Shown here: positions 54,882 to 63,996 of the stretch, in pieces | Position numbering within the stretch: the stretch's first letter is position 1 | Layout of the letters: every line of letters begins with the position of its first letter | Assembly: GCF_004295795.1 (NCBI RefSeq) | Contig: NZ_SEBR01000021.1 | Span: 42,131-106,130 of the forward strand | From: Flavobacterium sp. | GTDB lineage: Bacteria > Bacteroidota > Bacteroidia > Flavobacteriales > Flavobacteriaceae | DNA: 64,000 nucleotides | Direction of reading: 5' to 3' | Program-made: the position numbers and the translations under genes | The notes under the pieces: model-generated | Told to the model about the DNA's origin: nothing | Database searches by the model: none | The model's input: only the letters and a program-made list of their open reading frames with translations

Positions 54882-55699
54882 TTGCTCACTGTCATCGCAA
54901 GCGCAAGCCACCATAAAACCGTCAGGCTTTCGGCGAAAAGCATCGTGTAATATTTTCCCCTGTTTTCATTGGCGAAAAACAAACATAGCAGAACCGCCAT
55001 TCCGAATGCGAAATTGCACCAAAAAAGCGTTTCGTTCCTGTGCGTTTTCAGCAATTCGAGGACGAACAAAGCCAACAGCAAAAACAAGCCCAGCCATTTC
55101 GTGCGCTTCACTCCTATTTGTTGCGGAACGGTTTTCAAGTGCGGATCGTCCCATTTGAGGTCGATGATCTCGAAAATGAACAAAAGCACGACGATCAGGA
55201 TGAATCTTTGCACGCAAGTCACGTAAAAATCGACGGTCATTGGCGCCGACGCGTTTACCACAGGAAGCACGACAGTAACGCCAACCCAACTCAAGGCCAC
55301 GAAATAGATCTTGAGTCCGGCCCAATCGCGCGCTTTTTTTCGGTTCGGGAAAAACGGAAGCGTATACAAAGCAGTGATTCCAAAAACCGCTACCGAAATG
55401 AGTTGCGTGAGCCGTTCCAACCTGAAAAAGAAAAATGCGGTCATCACGAAACTTGCGAAACTCAACGCTATGAACGCCTTCATCTTGCGGCTGAGTGCTG
55501 GTTTTCCACTTCTCGCGATCGCGTCATATTTCACGAAATTGTATCCGACGATTGTTCCGAAAAATCCAAACCACGAAACCGCTTCGTCGAAAGGCAAATC
55601 CATGCGCAATCGCGTGACCTGAATCAACGCGAAAACAGATGTCGCCACGACAAGACTGCCCTGGATCGCAAAATCGATAAGTTTCCTGAATAGGTGCAT
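54878..55699 (-). CDS. UbiA-like membrane protein (prenyltransferase superfamily)
   Basis: 273 residues with about eight membrane segments. The first Asp-rich motif of UbiA enzymes appears degenerate (GTIVGYNFVKYDAIAR in place of NDxxDxxxD), while a second acidic site is present (IFEIIDLKWDDPHLKTVPQQIG). The family attaches prenyl chains to ring acceptors of quinones and pigments, but catalysis cannot be assumed here. A coupled 44-residue gene follows on the same strand. Confidence 0.7.
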   Translation of the reverse strand: MHLFRKLIDFAIQGSLVVATSVFALIQVTRLRMDLPFDEAVSWFGFFGTIVGYNFVKYDAIARSGKPALSRKMKAFIALSFASFVMTAFFFFRLERLTQLISVAVFGITALYTLPFFPNRKKARDWAGLKIYFVALSWVGVTVVLPVVNASAPMTVDFYVTCVQRFILIVVLLFIFEIIDLKWDDPHLKTVPQQIGVKRTKWLGLFLLLALFVLELLKTHRNETLFWCNFAFGMAVLLCLFFANENRGKYYTMLFAESLTVLWWLALAMTVSK

Positions 55700-55798
55700 T
55701 TGCCCTAAAATTACACACTCTGTTGAAAAAGCACGTAATCGGTTGAAAATTTCCTAAAAATCAGCGTTAAAGCAAGATTAATTTTTAGACATATTCAG

Positions 55799-55806
55799 TA
55801 CTTTTG
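55799..55806 (+). promoter_or_regulatory. -7 box of gcvP
   Basis: TACTTTTG matches TAnnTTTG, with a 35-base leader before the ATG. I looked for a glycine riboswitch here and saw none. Confidence 0.5.
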
Positions 55807-55841
55807 TCGCACTTTAAACAACACGCACTTTTTACCCTTTT

Positions 55842-58691
55842 ATGAGAACAGACGCTTTTGCTTTGAGGCACATCGGACCAAGACAGGAAGATGTGACAAA
55901 AATGTTGAAAACCATTGGAGTTGAGTCAATTGAACGCCTGGTTTACGAAACGCTCCCTGACGATATCCGACTGAAAGCCCCGCTCGATCTCGAGCCGGCG
56001 CTTACCGAATACGAATTCTACAATCACATTGTCGCACTCGGCAACCAGAACAAGATTTTCAAGTCTTACATCGGGCTTGGTTATCATCCGGCGATCGTTC
56101 CGGCGGCAATTCAGCGAAACATCTTCGAAAATCCGGGTTGGTACACGGCTTACACGCCTTATCAAGCCGAAATCGCACAAGGACGACTGGAAGCGCTTTT
56201 GAACTTCCAGACGACCGTGATCGAACTTTCTGGCATGGAAATCGCCAACGCATCTTTGCTTGACGAAAGTACGGCCGCTGCCGAAGCGATGGCACTTTTG
56301 TTCGACGTGAGAACGCGCGACCAGAAGAAAAACAACGCCAATAAATTTTTCGTTTCCGAGGAAATTTTGCCTCAGACGCTTTCGGTTTTGGAAACTCGTG
56401 CGACGCCTATCGGAATCGAATTGGTCGTAGGAAATCACGAGGAGTTCGCTTTCGCGGATGATTTCTTCGCGGCGATCTTGCAATATCCGGGCAAATATGG
56501 ACAGGTTTTCGACTACGCGGGATTCATCCGGAAAGCGAAATCGAAAGACATCAAGGTTGCGGTCGCAGCCGATATTTTGTCGTTGGTAAAACTGACTTCT
56601 CCGGGAGAAATGGGCGCCGACGTCGTAGTGGGAACTACCCAAAGATTCGGAATCCCGATGGGTTACGGCGGACCACACGCCGGATTCTTCGCGACCAAAG
56701 AAGAATACAAGCGCTCGATGCCGGGCCGAATCATCGGTGTGACGATCGACGTGAACGGAAACCGCGCTTTGCGTATGGCTTTGCAGACACGCGAGCAACA
56801 CATCAAACGCGAAAAAGCGACTTCGAACATTTGTACCGCTCAAGTTCTCTTGGCCGTCATGGCCGGAATGTATGCGGTTTATCACGGTCCGAAAGGCCTT
56901 GAATACATTGCCGAAAAGGTGCATGCTTCTGCCGTTACGACTGCTGACGCTTTGAACAAGCTCGGGGTTTACCAAACCAATTCGCACTTTTTCGACACGA
57001 TTCTCGTCAAAGCCGATGCATCCAAAGTAAAAGCGATCGCCGAGAAAAACGAAGTTAATTTTTTCTACGTAGATGCCGATACGATCTCGATTTCTTTCAA
57101 CGAAACGACCTCGACACAAGACATCAACCAAATCATCGCGATTTTCGCCGAAGCGGTTTCAAAAGACGCTTTTACGGTTTCGGAACTCGCCTCGAATACG
57201 AATTATCCTGACAATCTCGAAAGAACTTCCGAGTTCTTGAAACACGAGGTTTTCAACAGCCATCACTCCGAAACGGCTTTGATGCGCTACATAAAAAAAC
57301 TGGAACGCAAGGATCTGGCGTTGAACCACTCGATGATTTCGCTTGGTTCTTGTACGATGAAACTCAACGCCGCTTCTGAAATGTTGCCGCTTTCCTTGCC
57401 ACAATGGAACGCGATCCATCCGTTTGCGCCAATTGAGCAAGCCCAAGGGTATCAGACGATGTTGAAAAAACTCGAACATCAGTTGAATGTCGTTACTGGT
57501 TTTGCCGGAACGTCGCTTCAGCCGAATTCTGGCGCTCAAGGCGAATATGCGGGACTGATGGCAATTCGTGCTTTCCACATCGCGAACGGTGAAGGCCATA
57601 GAAATGTGTGTTTGATCCCGGCTTCGGCTCACGGAACGAATCCTGCGTCTGCAGCAATGGCCGGAATGCACATCGTCGTTACGAAAACTACCGAAAACGG
57701 AAACATCGACGTCGAGGATTTGCGTGCAAAAGCGATTGAGCACAAAGACGATCTGTCCTGTCTGATGGTGACTTATCCTTCGACTCACGGCGTTTACGAA
57801 GCTTCGATCATCGAAGTGACGCGAATCATCCACGAAAACGGCGGACAGGTCTATATGGACGGAGCGAACATGAACGCCCAGGTAGGACTTACAAATCCTG
57901 CTACGATCGGTGCCGATGTTTGTCACCTGAACCTGCACAAAACCTTCGCTATTCCTCATGGAGGCGGCGGACCTGGAGTTGGCCCGATTTGCGTCGCCGA
58001 GCATTTGGTGCCTTTCCTTCCTACGAATCCTATCATTCCTACTGGTGGCGATCAGGCGATTTCTGCGATTTCTGCCGCGCCATACGGATCGGCTTTGGTC
58101 TGTTTGATTTCTTACGGATACATCACGATGCTTGGTGCCGAAGGTTTGAAATCGGCTACGGAACACGCGATCCTGAACGCCAATTATATCAAAGAAAGAC
58201 TTTCGGGCCATTTCGAGACACTTTACACAGGCGAAATGGGACGCGCGGCTCACGAGATGATTATTGAATGCCGTCCGTTCAAGGAGAATGGAATCGAAGT
58301 GACCGATATCGCCAAACGCCTTATGGATTACGGCTTCCACGCTCCGACGGTTTCTTTCCCAGTTGCCGGAACGCTTATGATCGAACCGACCGAATCGGAA
58401 AATCTCGAGGAGTTGGATCGTTTTTGCGACGCCATGATTTCCATCCGAAAAGAGATTTCAGAAGCGACTGCCGACAACAAAGTGAACCCGTTGAAAAACG
58501 CTCCACACACTTTGGCGATGCTTACTGCCGATACTTGGGACTTGCCTTACAGCCGCGAGAAAGCCGCGTTCCCGCTCGAGTACATCGCCGACAACAAGTT
58601 TTGGCCAAGTGTTCGCCGCGTTGACGATGCTTTTGGTGACAGGAACTTGATTTGTTCCTGCGCACCGATCGAGGCTTACATGGAATCTTAA
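55842..58691 (+). CDS. gcvP: Glycine dehydrogenase (decarboxylating), P protein
   Basis: 949 residues, full-length two-lobe P protein. It decarboxylates glycine with PLP and passes the aminomethyl group to the lipoyl H protein. The N-terminal lobe starts FALRHIGPRQEDVTKML. The PLP lysine lies in the C-terminal lobe in CHLNLHKTFAIPHGGGGPGVGP. Other conserved blocks: NEASLLDESTAAAEAMALL-like (here NASLLDESTAAAEAMALL) and GSCTMKLNAASEMLP. It stands alone; gcvT and gcvH are not in the window. Confidence 0.97.
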   Translation: MRTDAFALRHIGPRQEDVTKMLKTIGVESIERLVYETLPDDIRLKAPLDLEPALTEYEFYNHIVALGNQNKIFKSYIGLGYHPAIVPAAIQRNIFENPGWYTAYTPYQAEIAQGRLEALLNFQTTVIELSGMEIANASLLDESTAAAEAMALLFDVRTRDQKKNNANKFFVSEEILPQTLSVLETRATPIGIELVVGNHEEFAFADDFFAAILQYPGKYGQVFDYAGFIRKAKSKDIKVAVAADILSLVKLTSPGEMGADVVVGTTQRFGIPMGYGGPHAGFFATKEEYKRSMPGRIIGVTIDVNGNRALRMALQTREQHIKREKATSNICTAQVLLAVMAGMYAVYHGPKGLEYIAEKVHASAVTTADALNKLGVYQTNSHFFDTILVKADASKVKAIAEKNEVNFFYVDADTISISFNETTSTQDINQIIAIFAEAVSKDAFTVSELASNTNYPDNLERTSEFLKHEVFNSHHSETALMRYIKKLERKDLALNHSMISLGSCTMKLNAASEMLPLSLPQWNAIHPFAPIEQAQGYQTMLKKLEHQLNVVTGFAGTSLQPNSGAQGEYAGLMAIRAFHIANGEGHRNVCLIPASAHGTNPASAAMAGMHIVVTKTTENGNIDVEDLRAKAIEHKDDLSCLMVTYPSTHGVYEASIIEVTRIIHENGGQVYMDGANMNAQVGLTNPATIGADVCHLNLHKTFAIPHGGGGPGVGPICVAEHLVPFLPTNPIIPTGGDQAISAISAAPYGSALVCLISYGYITMLGAEGLKSATEHAILNANYIKERLSGHFETLYTGEMGRAAHEMIIECRPFKENGIEVTDIAKRLMDYGFHAPTVSFPVAGTLMIEPTESENLEELDRFCDAMISIRKEISEATADNKVNPLKNAPHTLAMLTADTWDLPYSREKAAFPLEYIADNKFWPSVRRVDDAFGDRNLICSCAPIEAYMES

Positions 58692-58710
58692 ACCACGAAA
58701 TACTTTTTTA

Positions 58711-58761
58711 AGCCACGAGTGTACGGATACTGTTTTATTCGTGCATTCGTGGCTTTTTTTT
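58711..58761 (+). terminator. Terminator after gcvP
   Basis: GCCACGAGTGTACGGA and TTCGTGCATTCGTGGC pair over about 16 positions with a few wobble pairs, followed by T8. Confidence 0.75.
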
Positions 58762-59340
58762 CAACTATTCAGAAGCTTTTTTTAAACCGTTAATTCGTTA
58801 ACAAAACTGCACATCTGTATACCTGTGGCTTTTTTTAAACCATTAAGCTCATTAAGGGCATTAAGATTGGAAGGCATTTCGAACCATTCAATTTAAGGCC
58901 AAACCGCAAAACATTCGTTTACTCGTCGCTTTTTTTTGAACCATTAAGTTCGTTAAGGACATTAAGATTGATGGCGGTTTTTTACCCGTTTAAAATCTGA
59001 CGCAAGACTGGAAATTCGCGAATTAGCGGTTTTTTTAACCAGTAAGCGGTTAAGAATAGTTCAGGCAAAACCGATAAGACTCGTGCATTCGTGGCTTTTT
59101 TTAACCGATCAAAATCTCACGCCAAGTTGTGAATTCGCGAATTCGCGGTTTTTTTTTACCAGTAGGCGGTTAAGAATGGTTAAGGCGAACCCGGATAAGA
59201 TTCATGGATTTGTGGCTTTTTCGAAACATTAAGTTCATTAAGGTCATTAAGAATCGAAGGCTTTTTCGAACCGTCAAAATCTAACGCAAACTTGGATTTT
59301 TGTCGTCCCGTAAAAGCGAAATCACCAGTTTCGTGTCAAA
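58762..59340. repeat. Long degenerate repeat array after gcvP
   Basis: This gene-free region is built from repeated modules. One is an ACCATTAAGTTCATTAAGG-type module ending CATTAAGATTG, seen near 58836, 58938 and 59221. Another is AATTCGCGAATTNGCGG followed by a T run and ACCAGTA.GCGGTTAAGAAT, seen near 59010 and 59131 (about 121 bp apart). GTGCATTCGTGGCTTTTTTT is a third shared word. Repeated T-run hairpins may make the whole array one long transcription barrier. Confidence 0.8.
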
Positions 59341-59377
59341 GTTCGCGGCCATTAAGTAACGTCAAATTCGCAAAACG

Positions 59378-59755
59378 ATGAAAGACATCCAAAGCAGAAA
59401 AGACCTCGAATTCCTGTTGGAAAAATTCTACGAGTCGTTGCTTGAGGACGAGGAAATGCGTCGGGTCTTTATCGACATCGCCAAAATAGACTTGAAAGAA
59501 CACCTGCCGACAATCGTTGATTTTTGGGAACAAATCTTGTTTCAAACGGCTGATTACAAAAAGAACGTGATGAAAATCCATCTCGCCCTGAACGAGAAAG
59601 TCGGGTTTGAAAAAACGCATTTCCAAACGTGGCTCAAGACGTTTGACAGTACTGTGAACGCGCACTTCGAGGGCGAAAATTCCGAAAAAGCAAAAACGCG
59701 GGCGCTAAGTATCGGAACAATAATGCAGGCAAAACTGGCGCAAAATTCACAGTAA
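59378..59755 (+). CDS. Group III truncated hemoglobin
   Basis: 125 residues, normal for a truncated 2-on-2 globin. The group III pattern is visible: LEFLLEKFYESLLEDEEMRRVF near the N terminus, IVDFWEQILFQTADYKKNVMKIH around the heme pocket, then HFQTWLKTFDSTVNAHF. These proteins bind heme and O2 or NO; the physiological role of group III is unclear. Solo gene downstream of the repeat array. Confidence 0.9.
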   Translation: MKDIQSRKDLEFLLEKFYESLLEDEEMRRVFIDIAKIDLKEHLPTIVDFWEQILFQTADYKKNVMKIHLALNEKVGFEKTHFQTWLKTFDSTVNAHFEGENSEKAKTRALSIGTIMQAKLAQNSQ

Positions 59756-59880
59756 AATTTCAGCATCCTTTTTTTTCGCGGTAATTTTTTAACAAAATCG
59801 CAATTCCTACCCGTTTTCTATCATTTCAGAATACCGAAACACTAGAAAAGTTACCTTTATGTTACTTAATTGCCCTTTAA

Positions 59881-60942
59881 ATGAACGTCAGAATAACCGG
59901 TTCTGGAAGTTACATTCCCGAAGTGACCATGAGCAATGCCGATTTCGGCCAACATCAATTTCTAAATGAAGACGGAACGCCGCTACATTATCCCGGCGAG
60001 GTCGTAATCCGCAAGTTCAAGGACATTACGGGAATTGAGGAAAGACGGTACGTGAGCGATGATCTGACAACTTCCGACATCGCGTTCCAAGCTGCCGAAC
60101 GCGCCATCGAAGACGCAAAAATCGACAGGGAAACCATCGATTACATCATTATGGCACACAATTTCGGAGACGTCAAAAAAGGCGCGATCCAGTCTGACAT
60201 TTTGCCGAGTCTGGCCACTCGCGTCAAATTCAAGCTTCGCATAAAAAACCCGAAATGTGTCGCTTATGACATCCTTTTCGGTTGTCCCGGATGGATCGAA
60301 GGCGTGCTTCAGGCCAATGCTTTCATCAAGTCCGGAATGGCGAAACGCTGTTTGGTGATCGGTGCCGAAACGCTTTCGAGAGTCGTCGACGTACACGATC
60401 GCGATTCGATGATCTATTCTGATGGCGCTGGAGCGACAATCATAGAAGCGGCGGGCGATGACGTCGGTTTGATTGCACACGAATCGGCGACTTTCACTTA
60501 TGACGAAGCTTACTATCTCTATTTCGGAAATTCCTACAACAAAGAACTCGATCCGGACGTGCGCTACATCAAAATGCACGGACGCAAAATCTACGAATTC
60601 GCATTGAGTCAGGTGCCGCTCGCGATGAAATCCTGTCTGGAGAAAAGCGGCATCGACATTTCCGAAGTAAAAAAAGTCCTCATCCATCAGGCCAACGAAA
60701 AAATGGACGAGGCGATCATCCAAAGATTCTACAAACTTTACGGACAAACACCGCCCAAAGACATCATGCCGATGTCTATCCACAAACTCGGAAATTCGTC
60801 CGTGGCGACCGTCCCGACACTTTACGATTTGCTCGTGAAAGGAAAATTGGACGGCGAGCACGAACTTCATAAGGGCGATGTGCTTATCTTTGCCTCGGTT
60901 GGCGCGGGCATGAACATCAACGCTTTCGTCTACCGATATTGA
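59881..60942 (+). CDS. Beta-ketoacyl-ACP synthase III family protein
   Basis: 353 residues. The catalytic triad is complete: Cys in YDILFGCPGWIEG, His in KKVLIHQANEKMDEAI, Asn in HKLGNSSVATVP. FabH starts type II fatty-acid synthesis by condensing acyl-CoA with malonyl-ACP. The long N-terminal insertion (FGQHQFLNEDGTPLHYPGE) and the absence of other fab genes nearby leave open a specialised role. TACCTTTA at 59860 is a weak -7 candidate. Confidence 0.85.
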   Translation: MNVRITGSGSYIPEVTMSNADFGQHQFLNEDGTPLHYPGEVVIRKFKDITGIEERRYVSDDLTTSDIAFQAAERAIEDAKIDRETIDYIIMAHNFGDVKKGAIQSDILPSLATRVKFKLRIKNPKCVAYDILFGCPGWIEGVLQANAFIKSGMAKRCLVIGAETLSRVVDVHDRDSMIYSDGAGATIIEAAGDDVGLIAHESATFTYDEAYYLYFGNSYNKELDPDVRYIKMHGRKIYEFALSQVPLAMKSCLEKSGIDISEVKKVLIHQANEKMDEAIIQRFYKLYGQTPPKDIMPMSIHKLGNSSVATVPTLYDLLVKGKLDGEHELHKGDVLIFASVGAGMNINAFVYRY

Positions 60943-60943
60943 T

Positions 60944-61085
60944 TAATTTTTAGAAGCAATTTCCCGCTTTCCGCTATTAGTCCTCGTTGTATCGGCAATT
61001 TTTTGAAGGCTTGCCAAGAGCTTCCGCTGGTCGCTTCGGCAAACCTCAAAAAAGTAAGCCGCTCCAACTGCGGGCTATCCGCTTA
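60944..61085. repeat. Dispersed intergenic repeat, family C, copy 2
   Basis: Shares with 1049-1210 the blocks TTTTTAGAAGCAA, TCCCGCT, GCCAAGAGCTTCCGC, GGTCGCTT.GGCAAA and CGGGCTATCC in the same order and orientation. It begins two bases after the KAS III stop. Confidence 0.75.
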
Positions 61086-61108
61086 AATCGGGGCTAGGCA
61101 ATCGATTC

Positions 61109-61639
61109 ATGTACGAAAATACGTATCCAGACAAACGCTTCCGTCTCACGTTGGCGTTCTTAAAAAAACACGTTTCCATCCACGAAAAAGTTCTCGATTT
61201 GGGCGTGGACAATCCGTTTTCAAAAATCATGAAAAAGGAAGGTTTTTCGGTTGCCAACACTTCGGGCGAAGATCTTGACAACGACCAATCGGCTTTGAAA
61301 AACAACGAATACGACGTAGTTACGGCTTTTGAGATTTTCGAGCATTTCCTGAATCCTTACACGATTCTACAAACCGTAAAATCCAACAAACTGTTGATTT
61401 CCATCCCGATGCGCCTTTGGTTTTCGCCTGCCTATCGCTCCAAAACCGATCCTTGGGACAGGCATTACCACGAATTCGAAGATTGGCAACTCGACTGGCT
61501 TTTGGAGAAAACCGGCTGGAAAATCATCGATCGCCAACAGTGGACAAATCCTGTGAAAAAGTTCGGAATCCGACCTTTTTTGAGACGCATCACGAATCGT
61601 TATTACATTGTTTACGCCGAGAAACAAAATGACAATTAA
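61109..61639 (+). CDS. Class I SAM-dependent methyltransferase
   Basis: 176 residues. A short Rossmann methyltransferase: motif I VLDLGVDNPF (degenerate, lacking the usual GxGxG), then YDVVTAFEIFEHFLNPYTIL and a C-terminal WFSPAYRSKTDPWDRHYHEFEDWQLDWLL block. Substrate unknown; proximity to a glycosyltransferase suggests a surface-glycan or lipid role, which is inferred. Confidence 0.78.
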   Translation: MYENTYPDKRFRLTLAFLKKHVSIHEKVLDLGVDNPFSKIMKKEGFSVANTSGEDLDNDQSALKNNEYDVVTAFEIFEHFLNPYTILQTVKSNKLLISIPMRLWFSPAYRSKTDPWDRHYHEFEDWQLDWLLEKTGWKIIDRQQWTNPVKKFGIRPFLRRITNRYYIVYAEKQNDN

Positions 61640-61687
61640 ATCCGGAGCAAGATTGGAATCCGTTTTGTGGAATTTGGACTTTTAACC

Positions 61688-62536
61688 ATGACTTACTCGA
61701 TTGTCATTCCCGCTTACAACGAACAGAAATTCATCGCCTTGACGTTGGATTCATTGGCTGCGCAGACAATTTTGCCCAAACAAGTTATAGTCGTCAACGA
61801 CAACTCTACAGATTCCACTGCGCAAATCGTCTCCGGATTCGCTTCCAGATTCGATTGGATCAAACTTGTAAATACGACTTCCGAGGCCGTTCATTTGCCC
61901 GGAAGCAAAGTAATACGGGCTTTTGAGAAAGGCTTCGCGGTCGCCGACAAAGACTTCGACGTCATCGTAAAAGCCGACGCCGACCTGATTTTTCCCGAAA
62001 ATTATTTTGAGACGATATTAGCCAAGTTCCAATCGGACGAAAAAATCGGAATGGCCGGAGGATTCGCCTACATCGAAAAAAACGGCGAATGGATTTTGGA
62101 AAACCTCACGGACAAAGACCATATCCGCGGTGCATTCAAGGCTTATCGCAAAGCGTGCTTCGAGCAAATCGGCGGACTCAAGCCAGCAATGGGTTGGGAC
62201 ACGGTCGATGAGTTGCTTTGCAAATTTTACGACTGGAAGGTCGTGACGCTGGCGGAGCTTCGCGTAAAGCATCTCAAACCGACGGGTTCGACGTATGATA
62301 AGGCTGCGCGATACAAGCAAGGTGCGGCTTTTTATACTTTGGGTTATGGTTTTTTCATCACGGCTGTCGCGTCAGCGAAACTCGCTATGCGCAAGAAAAA
62401 ACCACTTCTTTTTTTCGATTATCTCAATGGTTTTTTAAAGGCTAAAGCTGACGGGAAAGCGATGCTTGTTACTTTGGAACAAGGGAAATTTGTTCGGGCT
62501 TATCGTTGGCGGAAAATGAAAAACAAACTTTTTTAA
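61688..62536 (+). CDS. Family 2 glycosyltransferase
   Basis: 282 residues from ATG 61688. GT-A fold: SIVIPAYNEQKFIALTLDSLAAQT, nucleotide-binding VVNDNSTDSTAQIV, the DxD-type motif VKADADLIFPENYF, and an acceptor-side GWDTVDELL. It transfers a sugar from a nucleotide donor, most likely for a surface polysaccharide or glycolipid. Seven bases after its stop the left hairpin of the terminal inverted repeat begins. Confidence 0.9.
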   Translation: MTYSIVIPAYNEQKFIALTLDSLAAQTILPKQVIVVNDNSTDSTAQIVSGFASRFDWIKLVNTTSEAVHLPGSKVIRAFEKGFAVADKDFDVIVKADADLIFPENYFETILAKFQSDEKIGMAGGFAYIEKNGEWILENLTDKDHIRGAFKAYRKACFEQIGGLKPAMGWDTVDELLCKFYDWKVVTLAELRVKHLKPTGSTYDKAARYKQGAAFYTLGYGFFITAVASAKLAMRKKKPLLFFDYLNGFLKAKADGKAMLVTLEQGKFVRAYRWRKMKNKLF

Positions 62537-62542
62537 TTTTTT

Positions 62543-62945
62543 GCGGCAGCTTCGCTGCCGAATCTTTTATTTTATTTTCCGTTATTTTTCTTTCGCTAGC
62601 CGCGCCGTCGTGTGCTTTGATTTTGATTCGTCGCCTTCCGCGGGACTACTTTTACTTCATTGATTTTTATTGTTTTTTAAAGGATTGCTTCGCCAGTTCG
62701 CTGCGCTCGGGTCAGTGAACCTCGGTTTGCCTGGCCGCAAAAGTAGCAAAAAGGCCTTTCGGCTGAACCAAAAACGCGACCTGACAGCCTTGAAATTTTG
62801 ACCCGAGCAACGCGAACTGACGGAGCTTGCGGAGTAAAAGAGGCGAACAATACGCTGTGCCGCTTACGCCTCTTTTTTCCCAAATTTCAAGATGTCAGGT
62901 GCCCGCGTTTTTGCTTAGGCCGCGGACTAATTGGAAGTATTTATT
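62543..62945. repeat. Left arm of a 1.45 kb inverted repeat
   Basis: Starts with the hairpin CGGCAGC-TTC-GCTGCCG (62543-62559). It contains a 40-bp block (62647-62686) that is exactly complementary to 63902-63941, then CAGTGAACCTC and GGTTTGCCTGGCCGCAAAAGTA. Near 62779 and 62877 two parts (ACCTGACAGCCTTGAAATTT and AAATTTCAAGATGTCAGGT) can pair with each other inside the arm. No reading frame of note. Confidence 0.85.
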
Positions 62946-63041
62946 TGCTTTTTAGCTTGCTTCGCGGCGCTAAAAACTGTCTTCGTAGGAAGTTTTCGGT
63001 TTCGAGAACTTCTCGATTGTCTCCGTAACAAAAAACAGGTG

Positions 63042-63233
63042 TGTCTTTGACGGAACAATCGGTTGGCTTTGATTGAAATCTTGGGTTTTATGTCGGCACA
63101 AAACAACCATCAGGATCAAAAACCTTAACATTTTTTACAGAAAATCTGTAATCGACTCCCGGATTTTTCCCCGAACTTCGGCCAGACCTAACAAATCTCG
63201 GAGATTTGTTAGGTCTTAGGAAAATGCAGCTTT
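63042..63233 (+). repeat. Direct repeat 1 inside the inverted repeat (carries palindromes A and B)
   Basis: Begins TGTCTTTGAC. The last 108 bases (63125-63232) match 63398-63505 with one difference by eye. They contain palindrome A (63135-63151), a 32-base link TCGACTCCCGG..., and palindrome B (63184-63216; arms AGACCTAACAAATCTC). Confidence 0.85.
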
Positions 63234-63310
63234 TGACGGGATTCGGATGTCTCGAAACACGGATTTTAGAAAATATAAAGTTCCTATTGTCTATATAAAA
63301 AAAACAGCTA

Positions 63311-63506
63311 TGTCTTTGACGACGAAATTGGGTTGGCGTTGATCGAGAAATCTCAGGCTTTCACCTTTGCGTGAAACAACTATTCGGATCAAAACCCTTA
63401 ACATTTTTTACAGAAAATCTGTAATCGACTCCCGGATTTTTCCCAGAACTTCGGCCAGACCTAACAAATCTCGGAGATTTGTTAGGTCTTAGGAAAATGC
63501 AGCTTC
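63311..63506 (+). repeat. Direct repeat 2 inside the inverted repeat
   Basis: Second copy, about 273 bp downstream. Palindrome A is at 63408-63424 and palindrome B at 63457-63489. The first 80 bases have diverged from copy 1 while the palindrome part is nearly identical. Confidence 0.85.
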
Positions 63507-63659
63507 TCACCAATTTCCAAATGGTTCTTTCGTTGTTTCGAAGCACGGGTTTTCAAAGCCAAAAGTTTCCGGTGACGACGTTATGGAAACGATTCTTGCG
63601 ATTGAGGAAATTTGGTGTTTCGGAGACACATTTTTTCACAGCGTCAGCGGAGGAAAAAT

Positions 63660-63996
63660 GTCAATAGACACTTTCCGATCAGTCCGGCATTTGAGCGTTT
63701 TGGCGGGCACCTGACGTCTTGGAAATTCGCAGAAATGAAAGGTTGTTTGAGCGACCTAAAAAATGAGTCGTTACACAAAAACTCTCCCGCGAGTTCCTTT
63801 CATTTCCGAATTTCCAAGGCTGTCAGGTCGCCAAAATCGGTCGTGCCGCGAGCCCTTTTGTTACTTTTGCGGCGAGGCAAACCGAGGAACGAGGTTCACT
63901 GAATCCTTTAAAAAACAATAAAAATCAATGAAGTAAAAGTAAGCCCCGCTGGCAGGCGACGAAAGAAAATCAAAGCCTGCGGCAGCGCAGCTGCCG
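63660..63996. repeat. Right arm of the 1.45 kb inverted repeat
   Basis: Inverted copy of 62543-62945 with local insertions and deletions. It ends in the hairpin CGGCAGC-GCA-GCTGCCG (63980-63996), four bases from the window edge. It also contains its own internal pairing blocks (CACCTGACGTCTTGGAAATT near 63708 and AATTTCCAAGGCTGTCAGGT near 63809). Confidence 0.85.

Noticed and set aside
55700..55841. Glycine riboswitch upstream of gcvP
   Set aside because: The leader after the -7 box is only 35 bases and no conserved aptamer core is visible.
55926..58340. Two long minus-strand open frames inside gcvP
   Set aside because: The opposite strand encodes an unmistakable full-length glycine dehydrogenase; the antisense products are Arg/His/Phe-rich without motifs.
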